Source of the DNA: Ischnura elegans | Taxonomy: Eukaryota; Arthropoda; Insecta; Odonata; Coenagrionidae | Direction: 5' to 3' | Length of the DNA stretch: 64,000 bases | Assembly: GCF_921293095.1 (NCBI RefSeq) | Contig: NC_060257.1 | Coordinates: 67,030,472-67,094,471 of the forward strand | Shown here: one piece after another, positions 1 to 11,613 of the stretch | Numbering within the stretch: position 1 is the stretch's first letter | How the letters are laid out: each line of letters begins with the position of its first letter | Position numbers and translations under genes: made by a program | Notes under the pieces: generated by a model | What the model was told of the DNA's origin: nothing | Databases searched by the model: none | The model's input: only the letters and a program-made list of their open reading frames with translations

Positions 1-68
1 TTGGTAGATATCATCAACAGCCCGCTGAAGGTTGCCAAAGAGAAATGCCCAGTAACGAGCTTGAAGTT
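1..68 (-). CDS. SCAPER: SCAPER, third coding exon (runs off the window)
   Basis: Read on the minus strand, a strong acceptor (pyrimidine tract then CTGCAG) precedes LQARYWAFLFGNLQRAVDDI, open to the window edge. This matches the conserved N-terminal block of SCAPER, LRARYWAFLFDNLRRAVDEI in the human protein as I remember it. SCAPER is an ER-associated protein that binds cyclin A/CDK2. The exon enters in phase 1: the last G of the exon at 352-501 plus AA gives a Glu codon. The rest of the gene lies left of the window. The identification rests on this block and on exon 766-910 together. Confidence 0.85.
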
Positions 69-351
69 CTGCAGAGGAAGTATAAAATAACACACCGAAT
101 ATTAGTACTGATGACCAAAACTGCTACTTCAAAACGTAAAGTGTATTCATAACAAATTCAGTCAACACCATTGGATGTTTCAGAGTTAGTTTGACCATAC
201 AATTAACACTTGCATCCCTTTACAAACACTAAATACCAGCAATGACAGAAGGAGCCCTTCCTCAGGAATAAAAATGGAACATAAAACTAATTCTCACTGA
301 GCCACACGAGGAAAAATTAACAAGAGGGCAGTTAAAACTCAATACACTCAC

Positions 352-501
352 CAGATTTTTTATCTCGTCCCGTTGATGCTGATCTCACTCTAGATTTTGT
401 TAACGATGAGGACCGTTTGGTGGGTCTTAGATTTTCTTCCTTTTTTCCATCAGCGACAGGACCCCTTGGGGATGTGGGAGGCTTCTTTAGTGACACTTTG
501 G
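352..501 (-). CDS. SCAPER: SCAPER, second coding exon
   Basis: This 150-nt exon has an acceptor (TTCAG) at 502-503 and a GTGAGT donor at 346-351. The one open frame gives a Lys/Ser/Arg-rich segment containing KKPPTSPRGPVADGKK and RSSSLTKSRVRSAST. Both flanking introns are phase 1, so it can be skipped without a frameshift. Human SCAPER has a similar low-complexity basic linker between the same two conserved blocks. The introns are short, 264 and 283 bp. The linker itself is not diagnostic; its place and matching phases support it. Confidence 0.75.
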
Positions 502-765
502 CTGAACATGAAAGGGATAAACATTTATATTAAACGAACAACGTAAAGCGACCATTTAACAGTGGTCAGAAGAATGAAGATAATTCTTGTCCATGCATGG
601 ACTCAATCAGTCTAATGTAAGTAACAGGATAACAGCACTGGCTCAGTATACATCTCCAAAAATATAATATATATTAGCATACGAAGATTATATGCAGCAC
701 CATCAAAATACTACATTCAAAACGACATTTAAACTCATTATAGTTCATCCACAAATGTAACTTAC

Positions 766-910
766 ATGTTTCAGATTGAGATTGATCTACAGGAACGCTG
801 AAGGCTATTAAATTCCTCGCAGCACGTCCCTCTTCCTGGACCAGCAACCGCACTTCTTCCATTGCAAGAGTTTTTCTGAAACTCTGTTTTAAACGCAACG
901 AATCTGTCAT
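766..910 (-). CDS. SCAPER: SCAPER, first coding exon seen
   Basis: The minus strand reads MTDSLRLKQSF, then VRLLVQEEGRAARNLIAFSV, then a GTAAGT donor at 760-765. The block EEGRAARNLIAFSVP matches the N-terminal signature of SCAPER (EEGRTARNLIAWSVP in human, from memory). The exon ends in phase 1, and its last T plus CC of the next exon gives Ser. The start is uncertain: ATG at 910 is the simplest choice; an in-frame ATG at 922 and a possible acceptor (GACAG) at about 904-908 are alternatives. Human SCAPER also has only a few residues before this block, so this is probably near the true N-terminus. Confidence 0.85.
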
Positions 911-2169
911 ATTCACTATCATTCATTAAACATTCATAATTACGAAGTTGAACTAAATATTACAATTAAAGGACCATGCCAACATTCTACTTCACTATAT
1001 AGTCTTTGGAAGCAACAGATTTAACGTGCTTCAGTTATACGGGAGCCCGAAAGCATTTGGCCACTAAACACGACATAAACAAATGTTTTCACTTTCGCTA
1101 GAGCACACATGATCGCAGAACCCACAGCTGTTCTTAATGATGGGGAAACAAGAATTTTAAAGGGTACGCACCCGGAAGAGAAAGACCTTTCCTTAATAAA
1201 TGCATTAAAAAAGCTTCACTTCCCACACAAAACTCCTTAGCGTTATTTTTTTTACTTCTAACTAGGAAATATGAAACAAAGCGCACTACAATATACGGCT
1301 GATGAATTTCTCATCGGCTTCTGCAGTTCGATAGAATGTAACAAAAGAACTACGCTGTGCCGCAACGACCGCTCTTTTCAAATTTTCAGATTTTCATGAA
1401 TTATACAACCAATGATGGAAATAAATAATACCAGAAACGCAGCTATTAATATCATTAGTTGGTGTATAAAAATTAAAAAATGTATCTATTAGTAAAAATT
1501 AATCTTATTTTTACCAAATAAGTTTCATTTATAAGGACATAATATAATTTAAAAGCCAAGAGTTCTCTAATGCCTGGACTGAAAGTATTGACCCAGGGTA
1601 AGGCAGCAGTGAGCTATAGAGTTTAGAAATTAAAATCCGGCCAAAAGTCAAGGATATATGGTATGAAAAGCAGACCTACCGAACGAACCTCAATTTTTTT
1701 ATTTTTAGTGAACTTATAGCAATCGGGAGAACCTGCAGGACACTGAGGAGCTTTCATCCCTCTTAACTGTTAATTTCTGTTCACTTGCCAATTCCTAATA
1801 TCTCAATTTACTATCTACCGATTCAAAATCAATTGCTCACAAGATAATACCTCTCTCTCCAATACTTTACACTCTCCAATTTTTTTGCTACAAACTCTTT
1901 GCAGTGGTAAGACCGTGTTCCTATGACCCTTAGAGTTACACTGGTGGGGGTAGTTATAAATTAAGTAAGGACACCCCGGACAATCTCGGTAAGGATACCT
2001 ATGCCAGATAGGTCGAATATCAGGAGCCAGACAAAAGATGGTGCACATGAAGGTGCTACGTATAATAAATACCTAACATGTGTAGTTGGAATGGAAGCAC
2101 ACTTCCCATGGGAAAACCAACCAATTATGCCTTCCCTAAAATCATGGAGTGCAACCAAATGAGCCTTGG
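911..2169. other. Upstream region of SCAPER, no gene recognised
   Basis: This interval lies 5' of the first SCAPER coding exon and presumably holds its 5' UTR and promoter. I see no clear TATA box or CpG-rich block. A segment at about 1815-2160 has short open frames on both strands and is probably the decayed 5' part of the LINE that follows, but I could not match it to an endonuclease domain. Confidence 0.3.
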
Positions 2170-2503
2170 AAACTTATATCGAGGGCAAGTAAGCAATGAA
2201 ATATAAAAAGGGAGATTGAGAAGTGAAGAAGAGATATATGATAGGTATGTAACTGGTAAGCAGGGAACTTAGACCCTGAAATTAAGAGATTCCTTCGCTA
2301 TATGAGGGCTATGAAGCACAGGGTGTACACATTACCCCACGTGAGCCTTTAAAAATTTAGGGAAGAGTATTATGAAAAAGTTTTTTAACTAGTATGTAGA
2401 ATTTATGAGCTAGGGTCTTGGGTAGAGGATGTCACTGAAACAGCTATAAATATGACACCAAAAAAAGAAGAAGGGTACAAAATGCATAGACTATAGCTCT
2501 ATT

Positions 2504-3645
2504 CAGTGGCGCCGACTCCATGGGGCCTGAGGGGGCCCGAGCCACCTCAAAAATTCATTATGGTTGTGAGGAAAAAATGTGTCAGGCTTGTCGATTTTCC
2601 CCACCCAGTGAGAAATGGGTGGTGGAATCCACGTGGAAATTATGGTGGAAATTAGGTGGAAATGTAACGTGGATACCACGTGTTTTTGGTCGTGGAATCA
2701 ACGTGGAACCCACGTGGAAATTTGGTGGAAAAATTAAAACAGCAGTAGGTGCTGTCCTGAAACCATTAAAACCTCAACCACTCTATATCTAAATCGAATA
2801 CCCAGCAGCTAATGTACTTCCTCATACAATTCCAAACAAAATGCCACCACTGAATAAGCAGTAAATTTAAATTCTTCCCTAACCATGTGCAGATAGTTCT
2901 TCATGATGAAAGCAAATGTGCATTGCAATGCTTTGGTTCTTCTCATAAATTTTTAAATTAACAATATTTCATAGATGAGATAAAGGATCATCATAGCATA
3001 AAATATCCATAAAATATTTTTTAATAGCTTCCAGACATTTTGTAGGCTTCTGAATGTTCCCTTTTCTGATATCTACAAGATGTCTTGAGAAGATATTTTC
3101 TAGATAATCATATTCAAACTGGACCCACAGGGAAAATTCAGGATAAATTACATGAATGTAATATTTCTGTATTAGATATGTTTATTTTTCAACTGACAGC
3201 CTGATGGTGGAGCAGAAAATGATGGTATCCCCTATGAAAAAATTGTATAAACTTGTTTCAAATTTTTATACATTCTTATGCATTGCCATGGTAATGTATA
3301 AGAATGTTTCAGGGCAGCACCTACTGCTGTTTTAATTTTTCCACCAAATTTCCACGTGGGTTCCATGTTGATTCCACGACCAAAAACACGAGGTATCCAC
3401 GTTACATTTCCACCTAATTTCCACGTGGGTTCCACGTGGATTCCACCACCCATTTCTCACTGGGCAGAGTGTCCAGATATCGAGATTCGAGTTATCAGGG
3501 TTCTAAAGTTGATCATATGATCATATGACTCTTCTAAAATGCTTAAAAAACTTAAAACTCATTAGGCACTTATAAAATTTCCCAAGGCAAGATTTTGCCC
3601 CCCCCCCCCCCCCCCCCTAATATTTATTGTAAGTCGGCATCCCTG
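2504..3645 (+). mobile_element. hAT-like non-autonomous element, family B, copy 1 (interrupted)
   Basis: The left end is CAGTGGCGCCGACTCCATGG; the right end, read inward on the other strand, is CAGGGATGCCGACTTA. A second copy at 12610-12870, in the opposite orientation, has the same two ends and the same interior, so the boundaries are well supported. A run of C (about 3598-3617) sits just inside the right end. The element lies inside a LINE reverse transcriptase and carries the 861-bp element 2604-3464. Its own target duplication is not clear here, though the sister copy has a good 8-bp one. Confidence 0.7.
2604..3464. mobile_element. Long terminal-inverted-repeat element C, nested
   Basis: The ends are CCCAGTGAGAAATGGGTGG and its inverse, and the inverted arms extend about 160 bp (2604-2763 and 3304-3464). 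Each arm is built of short subrepeats around CCACGTGGAAATT and GGTGGAAA. The sister copy of the host element (12610-12870) lacks this block between the equivalent of TTTCCCC and CCAGATATCGAG, giving an empty site. The 540-bp centre shows no transposase. Open frames in the two arms encode nearly the same peptide, but only because the arms are inverted copies. Superfamily unknown. Confidence 0.75.
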
Positions 3646-4188
3646 GTTATCATCCCAGTCCCATTAGTCTAATATCACATGCAGCTAAAGTAGTGCTGAG
3701 GATTTTTAAACAGATGTATGGAGACTAGGGCAAAGGATTATTCTACCAAAAAATCAGTTTGGTTTAAGCAGGGATGAGTCAATCTGTGATGCAATAGTGG
3801 TACCTACATAATTGGGACCCTAGAGGAGAGCAACCCGGAATATAATCAAGCATTGGCAAGGTGTGGAACAAGGCTTTCCAATATGGCCTTAGCTTCTTAA
3901 CATGTACGCCGACCAGATAAGTTGAAAGCAGAAGTTAAAATGCTTCGGTAGGTTGAGTAACTTAAAATGGTAGTTAAATAAGTGAGATTTGCACATGACC
4001 AGGCATTAATTAGCCAGTTAGCTAGAAGGCTGCGTGCTCTAGTGGATGCATTAGCATTGCAAGGAATATGGCATGAGGATTAATCATAAGAAGACCAAGG
4101 TTATGTGGATTTGTAATTGACATAGTGAGCGAAGAATGAGAGGCTCAAGACAAAGGTGGTCCCACACTTTAGCAGATGAAGCAGTTAA

Positions 4189-5011
4189 CCCTCTCCTTCC
4201 TAAACCGCCTGAAACCAGCCGTAAACATTTCCCCGCCATGAGCGAAGTTTAAATACCCATTTGCCCCACTGGTAGACCTATTTTCCTCTGCAATGAGGAA
4301 AATAGGTTTGAATAGGTAAGAATTTTGCCTTACCATATATTGAATTTAATTCCCTACTTCAACTCCATTTCCTTGGTGATGTTGATGATAACATCCTAAT
4401 TTGCAAAGAGGTAAATCGCATCTGATGCCTTTCCATGGCATTTCTATGCTCCGACCAGTAGGAGTTTTTCTTTTCTTTTCAACAAGAGGCTTTTACATAT
4501 TCTTTAATTATTTTTAAGCATTGTTAATTAGGTGAAATAAAAGCTCTCTTTGGGGAGCCACCTTTCGGATTACATACCATCTGTTCAATTTTTGCAGAAA
4601 TCATGGGGATCAGCCATCCTAATCCTTCCATTCTAATCTGTCACTGGTTACAATTGTAAGCTTGTACTCTATCATGCACTCTTGAGCAAATTTATTTACC
4701 CAAAGTATGAAATTAACTGCACAAAAATCATTTGGCTCAGCTGGGTTTAGAGCCTGGATCTCCCAAAGGGCCCCAATATCTTATTTAGAAAACCTAGTCT
4801 GAATTACACATACAGGGGGAGAATTAATCTTACAATTTAGGCAATAAAAAATAATAGGAAACCACCCTATTGGCTTCTTCACCAATTTTTTTTATTATTA
4901 ATAATAGGTAGTCATAGAATTTAAAAAAGAAAGTTTCATTAATATTTTAGTTTTTCAATCTGACCCCAACTTCTTGATATATTTGTGGCAAAAAATTTGG
5001 CATTTGTGGCC
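4189..5011. other. Intergenic, begins at a TTAA and CCC junction
   Basis: The interval starts after a TTAA (4185-4188) with CCCTCTCCTTCC, which resembles a decayed piggyBac end, but I find no matching right end. A short hairpin lies around 4270-4310 (arms CTATTTTCCTC and GAGGAAAATAG). Otherwise AT-rich with no gene. Confidence 0.3.
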
Positions 5012-5015
5012 TTAA

Positions 5016-6590
5016 TGCTTTAGCTGCGGGAGAGTCAAAATTTTGCTGCCAGTGTGTGCAGGACATGAGCGGGGGAGATATTTTTCCATCAACCCCGGAC
5101 GTGTGTCTGGCAGGTAGTGGACCCTAATAATCCGGAACTGCTCACCCTACCCCCTGATGACAGACCATGAATACAATGTCCTTGGTAATTACGTAGGGAC
5201 GGAAGACCCATCACTGATGGTATAAGAAAGAGAGACCAATGCGTTCAAATTCACATTTACATACCTATATTTGATTGCGTACCTGACTGACGATTAGGAG
5301 GATCTGACTGGGTTCAAATCTTGTCTAATGCAAATGATTTTTACAATGGTGAATAATATCCTTCATAAATTATCTCCTCACACTTCCTTGGGTACATCCA
5401 ATAGGAAATGCAAAGACAGCTTATTCATTCTAAAGGTGCATGCACTGGAGAAGTGCCACTTGCACTCTTTTCACAAATCTGGCAGAGTGCCTTTAACAAA
5501 TTGTCATCTTACCTACTTTAAAGGGTGAAAAGAAAGTTTATTCACACTACATTCACATGCCATGGTTGAGGGGTACGTAGGCAAGAGAGTATAAAAAGAT
5601 CATATTTTCAACCCTCATATCTGTGTTTTAGGAACAAGAAGATTTCTATAAGTTTTCAGTCTTGCAATGAATATGTTTTCAAAAAAATTATGCATAAGTG
5701 CCATTTTGAGAGGCATAAATGAAAGATACTGGATGCTGGTCATGGAGGGGTAGCTGTATTTTTACAAATAAGAGTTATTTAGAGCACTCATTAGATTCTC
5801 TTTTTATTTTAGAATTTCTAGATTGAGGGGGATCAATGCCCTGATGATATTCTGCAGAATGTTGTGGATGTAAAAGGTTGGGTGCTGGTCCAAAAAGATC
5901 GGCTGTTAGCCAAATAAGATGTGGCTGAAATATCCACAAATGCAGATGATAGAAGAAAAAAAGGCTATGATGAAACTATATTTCTGCCTTTGAAGGCATA
6001 GTGGGTTTTATATTTTCTTGACAAAGAATAGTGATTGTTGATGAGTCACATACAATAGGGTAGTTTCCTTCACCAAAGAAAATGAAAGACATTGATTGCG
6101 ATTCATTACCAACCATTAGTGTATTCATAATACATACATATACAAATTATTTGGTTTTAGAAATCCCAGTTTAGACAAATGTTAATAGTCAATTTTAACC
6201 TCATTTGAAAAAGGCCAGATTGGCACCCATGCGATGCCACTCCACGTGACGTCACAGGGACCAAGATTCTATACGAGTAGTCAGGAGTTTTACATCGTCT
6301 GAGATAACCAATGCATGCATGTGGCACATGGGCAATGTGCTGCAAAGAGCAGGGAGCTCTCTCTCTCGGAGAAGGGATAATCCGAGTAGCACTCCCCGTG
6401 GTGAGGGTACCCAGTCCTTGAAAGACACCATTGTGCTCTCTGCCACTAGGTTGGGCCGAGTTCAAGCAGCCGTGGAAAGGATGGCAATAAAATCTTAAGG
6501 TAAGGCTGCCAGTGGTAAGAAAATCTGGTCAAACGTTGAAAAACGTTTTTCCCGCACTCATCATTTAAAAACGTTCCCGCTGTCTAAGGG
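5016..6590. mobile_element. piggyBac-type element without a recognisable transposase
   Basis: It is bounded by TTAA at 5012-5015 and 6591-6594. The right end read inward is CCCTTAGACAGCGGGAACG; the left end TGCTTTAGCTGCGGGAGAG continues into a stretch matching the right end of the small element 6885-7115. The two elements therefore belong to one family and lie in opposite orientation. TTAA target sites and CCC-type termini are the mark of piggyBac. I found no aspartate-rich transposase motifs within. A segment at about 6040-6340 recurs inverted at 51090-51395. Confidence 0.55.
6040..6340 (+). repeat. Dispersed repeat E, copy 1
   Basis: About 300 bp, including the stretch around GAGGTTAAAATTGAC (read on the other strand) and TACATCGTCTGAGAT, recurs in the opposite orientation at 51090-51395. 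It may be part of the piggyBac-type element or an older insertion into it. Confidence 0.6.
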
Positions 6591-6594
6591 TTAA

Positions 6595-6880
6595 CCCTTC
6601 CACAGTTGATGACATCACAAAACCTTGCCAAGCAACACCCCGCTTCTCAATTAATCTTTGGCCTCTTCTTTCTGACTTCTGTGGTTTTTTGTCACTTACA
6701 CCATAGTGAGTGATTATTTCCCTCAAAGAGCAACACACCCATGGTGTCAATGAACCAGAACTTTATTGACACATAAACTCATGAAAAGTAAGTGGCAACT
6801 TTCACATTAAAAAAAATTTAATGGCTGAATTGAGAGCACGTTTGTTGTAACTTTGTTTCTTTAACATTAATCCAATCCTT
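6595..6880. other. Spacer between two piggyBac-type elements
   Basis: It begins TTAACCCTTCC, another piggyBac-like junction, but no matching right end could be placed. No gene. Confidence 0.25.
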
Positions 6881-6884
6881 TTAA

Positions 6885-7115
6885 CCCTTAGAGTTCGGGA
6901 ACATTTTCATACGTTTTGCATGCTGACTATGGAAATTACCCAAAATTATTATTTCTACATGGATATCTTGCACTAGGGCACTTTCGCTCACTACAAAGAT
7001 TGCTAAGGGGCTTAACTCTACCAGACCAGCCCTTGTGGCAGGGGGTGCCTCCTGCACAGGGGGTTCCTCCTGCACTAGCTGGCAGCTAAAATCATGAACT
7101 CCCGCAGCTTAAGGG
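6885..7115. mobile_element. piggyBac-type MITE, 231 bp
   Basis: Perfect TTAA duplications flank it (6881-6884 and 7116-7119). The ends are CCCTTAGAGTTCGGGAAC and, inward from the right, CCCTTAAGCTGCGGGAG. It has no coding capacity. Its ends match those of the larger element 5016-6590, which could be a longer relative. Confidence 0.8.
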
Positions 7116-7119
7116 TTAA

Positions 7120-8442
7120 TAAACTGCGATTTTGGGTTTGAGTGAATGATCCAATTCTGAGGTATGTGGAGGAGAGGAACTGGTCCCCCTTCCCTGAATG
7201 CATGAAATGTACTCATCTATGGTTTAATCTGGGGTGAGCTCTACCCTCACCTATTTAAATCAACTTTTGGGGAAGAATCGGTGAGTGAGTATACATTTGA
7301 TATGGCTAATATGGCAGGACCCATCACTGACACTAGCAGGGAGGATGTATGGAGCAAATTATGTCTCAGAGAAAAATTTGAAGGGGAAACAGTGGTGTTA
7401 TGTCAAAATTAGCAGTGTCGGAACGCACTTTCCTTAACTTTTTTTAGAAATGAAATATTACTATATATTTTGGTTATGAGTGTACATATATATATTAGAA
7501 ATTTGGAGGCAAAAAAAAATGAAAGTGTTATTTGACTATTATGAGACACAAGCATATACAGAGACCAAGCCATGTATATAATAACTGCAGCAGTTTTGGT
7601 AAAAAAAGCATTGCTGACAATAATTTCAGCACTATGCATACAAAATTAATAAAATATTAATAAAAAAATAAAAATTTTGATGGAATTAATGGTTTTCTGA
7701 AGCGATGGTAATGACAAAAATTAACAGCATGAGCAACATAAAAACCCCCAAGCCCTCCTCAAAGCAAATTTCTGGTTGCGTGCTTGGGGGGGTAGCAACT
7801 GGTAGGAAATGTCTTGTTGCTCCAAGATACCCTCCACTGAACAGTAGCACATCTTAACTCACCATACATTCATTAGAAATTATTCAAGGAGAGAAATTAT
7901 GAGGGGATAATTAGTTCTTATTTCTTCAAATACCAAATCTTTTAACCCATTTCATTCACTCAGAGTTCTCACTTTTAAAATTTGTTACTCATATACCTTT
8001 CACTAAAGTGACGAAACTGATGGGCCTAATTTCAACTTCAGCCATAACTCAGGTACAGAGCAATAAAGGCTGATTTTAATAAATTAAAATTAACTGCAAA
8101 CTACCGTCACATTTCTAGAAAACTCACTGTTTGCAAAATGTAAATTTGAAAAATACAAGTTCTCAATTCTATACCCATCAGAAATTTTAAAATAATCGAA
8201 AAGGGATTTTTTTTTGCAAGGCATCATATCCTCGTGGCAGTACTAGTGTTGCAGTTGCTTGAATTCCAACACTATTCTGAGTAAATCATTCAAGTATTTT
8301 CTCACTTATGCCACTAAACATGGGGCACACATAATTGGGAGTCAAAGGGGCAAGCTTCCCTCTCTTGAATTAGTTTAATGGACTATGACTGAGTTGATGA
8401 CAATAGCATGCAGTTAGGTATATACTCCTTCATGTATATAAA
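7120..8442. other. Intergenic, nothing recognised
   Basis: AT-rich sequence with short A/T runs; the open frames are short and unconvincing. No terminal repeats or splice-flanked coding segments seen. Confidence 0.4.
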
Positions 8443-8600
8443 ATTCTAGCAGGCCACCCGGCATTGCTTGAGATAGATAAATGATAGACCCAGAGAAGAG
8501 GGAAACTTGGAATTCATAGTCTCATATGTAGTAGGAATACTGCACAGCAAATGATGGAAAAATTGATTCTTATATGACACCCATGGGATCATCTTATACC
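8443..8600 (+). repeat. Dispersed repeat with GCAGGCCACCCGGC core, copy 1
   Basis: It opens TTCTAGCAGGCCACCCGGCA and continues for about 150 bp with diverged similarity to 40677-40835, including CTTATATGACAC near its right side (ATATAAGACAC in the other copy). Both copies have the same orientation. Class unknown. Confidence 0.5.
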
Positions 8601-8696
8601 TCACTCCACAACATTGGCCACTATACAAATGTGCCTGCACATGCTTGGGTGGGGGGGCTCAGGGGTATGTGCCCCCCCCCCCAGAATCTTAAAAAA

Positions 8697-9850
8697 TAGA
8701 CAAAATGTTTTATCCGGTTTTGTTTTGTGTTTAAGGAGCCTCAATCATTGAATTTCAAAATAGTAAATTTCATGTTAAAATAAAGAAAATATTTTGCAAA
8801 GTACGAGTAATTGTTGTACCTTGTTTTTGATGTCAATTATGAGAAGATCGTTTGCCTGCCAGACCCTTATTCCCTCCCTCCCCCACAGAAAAAAATCCTG
8901 GATCCATCCCGGCATATGTGTGTAGACTAAAAAATTGTTGTGAACTCATACCCCAGCAAAAAGGTTTGCGCCGAGAGTATTTAGTGGTTAAGAGTAATAT
9001 CCTTTGCTTTCCCATTGAGCGCGTTAAGAGATGTACCTACCCAGCAGGATATCTAAGGTGTATGATGTGACGTAGCAAATGGCAATGAGAAAACAAAACG
9101 AAGGACGCATTGAACACAACGAAAAGTAGCAGTACATGGTTTGAGAGCATGAGATACACCAACATTCTAACTTTAATTGCAATCCGTGCAGTCGTATAGA
9201 AATGCATAGTGGACAGACAAACAGGCATCCTATTAAAATCCATTTTCGGGTGTACATCTGCGAGCTTAATATTTAAACTCGACATTTTGTTCCTCCTGCA
9301 GGGAACGTCGTCAGCAGACTCATAGACAAAATGTTTTATTCGGTTGTCAATGTGCTTGTTTTGTTTTGTGCATTATGTAGCCTTAATCATTGAATTCCAT
9401 ATAAATAAATTTAATGTTAAAATAAAGAGAATAATTTGCAAAGTACGAGTAATTGTTGTACCTTGTTTTTAATGTCAATTATGAGAAGATCGTTTGCCTG
9501 CAAGACCCTTGTGTTCCCCCAGAAAAAAATCCTGGATCTGCCGCTGCATGTGTGTGTAGACCAAAAACGTTTTGTGAACTCATACCCCAGCAAAAAGGTT
9601 TGTACCGAGAGTATAAATAGTTAAGAGTAATATCCTATGTTTTCCCTTTGAGCGAGTCAAGAGGTGTGCCTACCCGGCAGGATGTCTAAGTTGTATGACG
9701 TAAGAAAACAAAGCGAAGGACGCATTGAACGCAACGAAAAGTAACACTACGGGATTTGAGAGCTGGAGATGCACCTATGTACTATCTTTGATCGTAATCC
9801 GTGCAGCCGTATAGAAATGCATAGCGGACGGACAAACAGACATCCTCTTT
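8697..9850 (+). repeat. Diverged tandem duplication, period about 627 bp
   Basis: Unit 1 (8697-9235) and unit 2 (9324-9850) share blocks in the same order: GACAAAATGTTTTAT, GTACGAGTAATTGTTGTACC, TGAGAAGATCGTTTGCCTGC, AAAAAAATCCTGGATC, AACTCATACCCCAGCAAAAA and ATAGAAATGCATAG. Each unit contains a hAT-like terminus, GATCCAGGATTTTTT on the other strand. Similarity runs beyond that terminus on both sides, so the duplication involved genomic DNA and not only one element. No gene. Confidence 0.75.
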
Positions 9851-11159
9851 TATACATGGAGAATATTCGTGAAAAGGCCCGCGGTTCGCCGCCCTAAATG
9901 AGGATCTATGTTCGCAGAAGCTTCTCTTTTTCCTTGCTCTAGTAATAAGTTGAATTGGAAAGAAAAAATAGAAATACTAAGAGATAAAATGCCAGTTGGC
10001 TCCAATAGCACTTCAAATTCTTACCGCGATCGGAAAACCACAACGGGTTATGCGGTTTTTTTTCCATTGCGAGAATGCTAGTTATGTGACTGCGGTTGCA
10101 GTGTATAACGTAGGCACAATCATTGTTGATTCTGGACCTTGACCCGACTAACTAGATATTTTTCTTTCGCCTAACCTTGGCTTTCCAAAAAAATATCAGA
10201 ATGGGATTTTTAAAATATGAATTAACTGGAATCGCTCTTTGAATTCTCTCAAACATATGATCCGTGGGTGAGTGGTTTACCCACGTAATCAGAGAATTAA
10301 TAGATCAATTTGTTACGCTATTTCGCCGCACATAACCTTTTTTTATTCGATTTATTATATTTTCCCCTGAGAAAAAACTTAAATTCGATATTTTTTCGAT
10401 TCGGCCACCGGATGTTTAACGCAAAACTGGCTCATTCAGCTAATTAAGCGGTAGGAATTGGAGAAAATGTAAGGGGAATAGGTGTAAGTCAACATATATC
10501 TCTAGTTTAATTTTCAAAAGATCCCTCTCTCTTCAACTTTACTTTATTTTAAATTAATAATGGCATAATCACAGCGACATCAAACTTGAAACGTTAACAC
10601 ATTCGTACTTATTCAACCTTCCTTACTAGGTAGAGATGTTTTTACAACGTTAAATATTCATAACGCTAACAATTAAGTCTCGATTTTTACCGAATTTTTC
10701 TCAAATTCTTCCAATTATTTTTTTATCTGTTACGTCAAAGTAACGAATAAGGCGCAATCGAAAAATATGAAAATATATTTTACGTTAAATGAGATGGGGA
10801 TATAGATTATCATAGAGATATCAAGTATATCTACATCGAAATGTAAGAGTATTACTCCAACGGTCGCCTTAATGTTGTTAACTCGGAATGTCAAGTTTTC
10901 AGGTACCAGTTGCTTCACAGAGCAACCGAACAACCTGTCCACAGCTCTCCTCCGACATGGGTAGTGACAGAAAGGTATCGGTCGAAGTATATTTTTCGAG
11001 TAACCGATTTTTAATCGCAATTAAAAGTTCAGCTTTTCAACAAAAATAGAAAATTGAATCAAATGATAGATTAATCGAAAAAAATCGACGTTTCTTATAG
11101 AATCAGTTTGTGCAAAAACTGTTTTACTATACATCGAAAAACACTCTAAATACACAACG
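9851..11159. other. Intergenic, nothing recognised
   Basis: AT-rich sequence. A small hairpin (GTGGGT...ACCCAC) lies near 10265-10285. The longest open frame, 10730-11020 on the minus strand, shows no family motif and no coding look. Confidence 0.35.
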
Positions 11160-11480
11160 GAGTATGATTTAATTTAATAAAAAATTTACTTAGAATACAT
11201 GCTTCAATTATTAGCAGTAAACATTTACAAATAAGCACCCATTAAAGTTTTGGGATCACCTTTGATTGGAACTATTCTGCTTCACTGAAACATTTAAGAA
11301 AGACCAACTGATTAAGATGCTTTCTTGATAATCGAGGGTGTGCTTTTCCAATTTCACTGGCCTTTGAGAAGTCTTTTACAAAGTGGGACGGATGCCGTTA
11401 TCATAAGCCGGTAGAGACGCCGCTGAGATCAAACGAAATGGACAAGATCGAAGTTGAAAAATCGGGTTTTTATCTAAACT
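11160..11480 (-). pseudogene. hAT transposase relic, copy 1 (C-terminal dimerisation region)
   Basis: On the minus strand, over about 11285-11400, a broken frame gives an S-V-P...C-K-R-L start, ending in HLNQLVFLKCF-like residues. This is the shape of the hAT C-terminal dimerisation domain. The region aligns over about 300 bp with 18830-19620, including non-coding DNA on both sides, so both are copies of one element. Several stops and shifts make it dead. Confidence 0.65.
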
Positions 11481-11613
11481 CGAAGATCATAGCTCGATCT
11501 TGATTTCATCTATCGTTGAAGACAGGGGCGCAGCTAATAATTAAGGCTAGGGGGGGTTTTAGGCGAAACTAATACTTAGGGGAGGGGGGGTATTGCATAC
11601 CCGCCAGGGTAAG

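Larger units (their letters stand above)
2170..4160 (+). mobile_element. RTE-like LINE, reverse transcriptase relic split by two nested insertions
   Basis: Before 2504 the plus strand gives IYELGSWVEDVTETAINM followed by a Lys-rich PKKEEG stretch, the usual run-up to the reverse transcriptase fingers. After 3645 it resumes with ISHAAKVVLRIF-like sequence, then RFAHDQALISQLARRLRALV at about 3982-4041. The catalytic box F/Y-A-D-D is FAHD here (3988-3999), so this copy is dead. Frameshifts and stops are frequent. The gap of 1142 bp is exactly one inserted element, which itself contains another. The wording of the motifs resembles RTE-type LINEs widespread in arthropods; the clade is inferred. 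Confidence 0.7.

Noticed and set aside
2520-3453. Two open frames (plus 2520-2792, minus 3232-3453) that encode almost the same peptide
   Set aside because: They lie in the two inverted arms of element C; the likeness follows from the inverted repeat, and the peptide is a translation of CACGTGGAAATT subrepeats.
4189-6590. A single piggyBac element from TTAA 4185 to TTAA 6591
   Set aside because: The left end there does not match the right end, while the one at 5016 does match the related small element.
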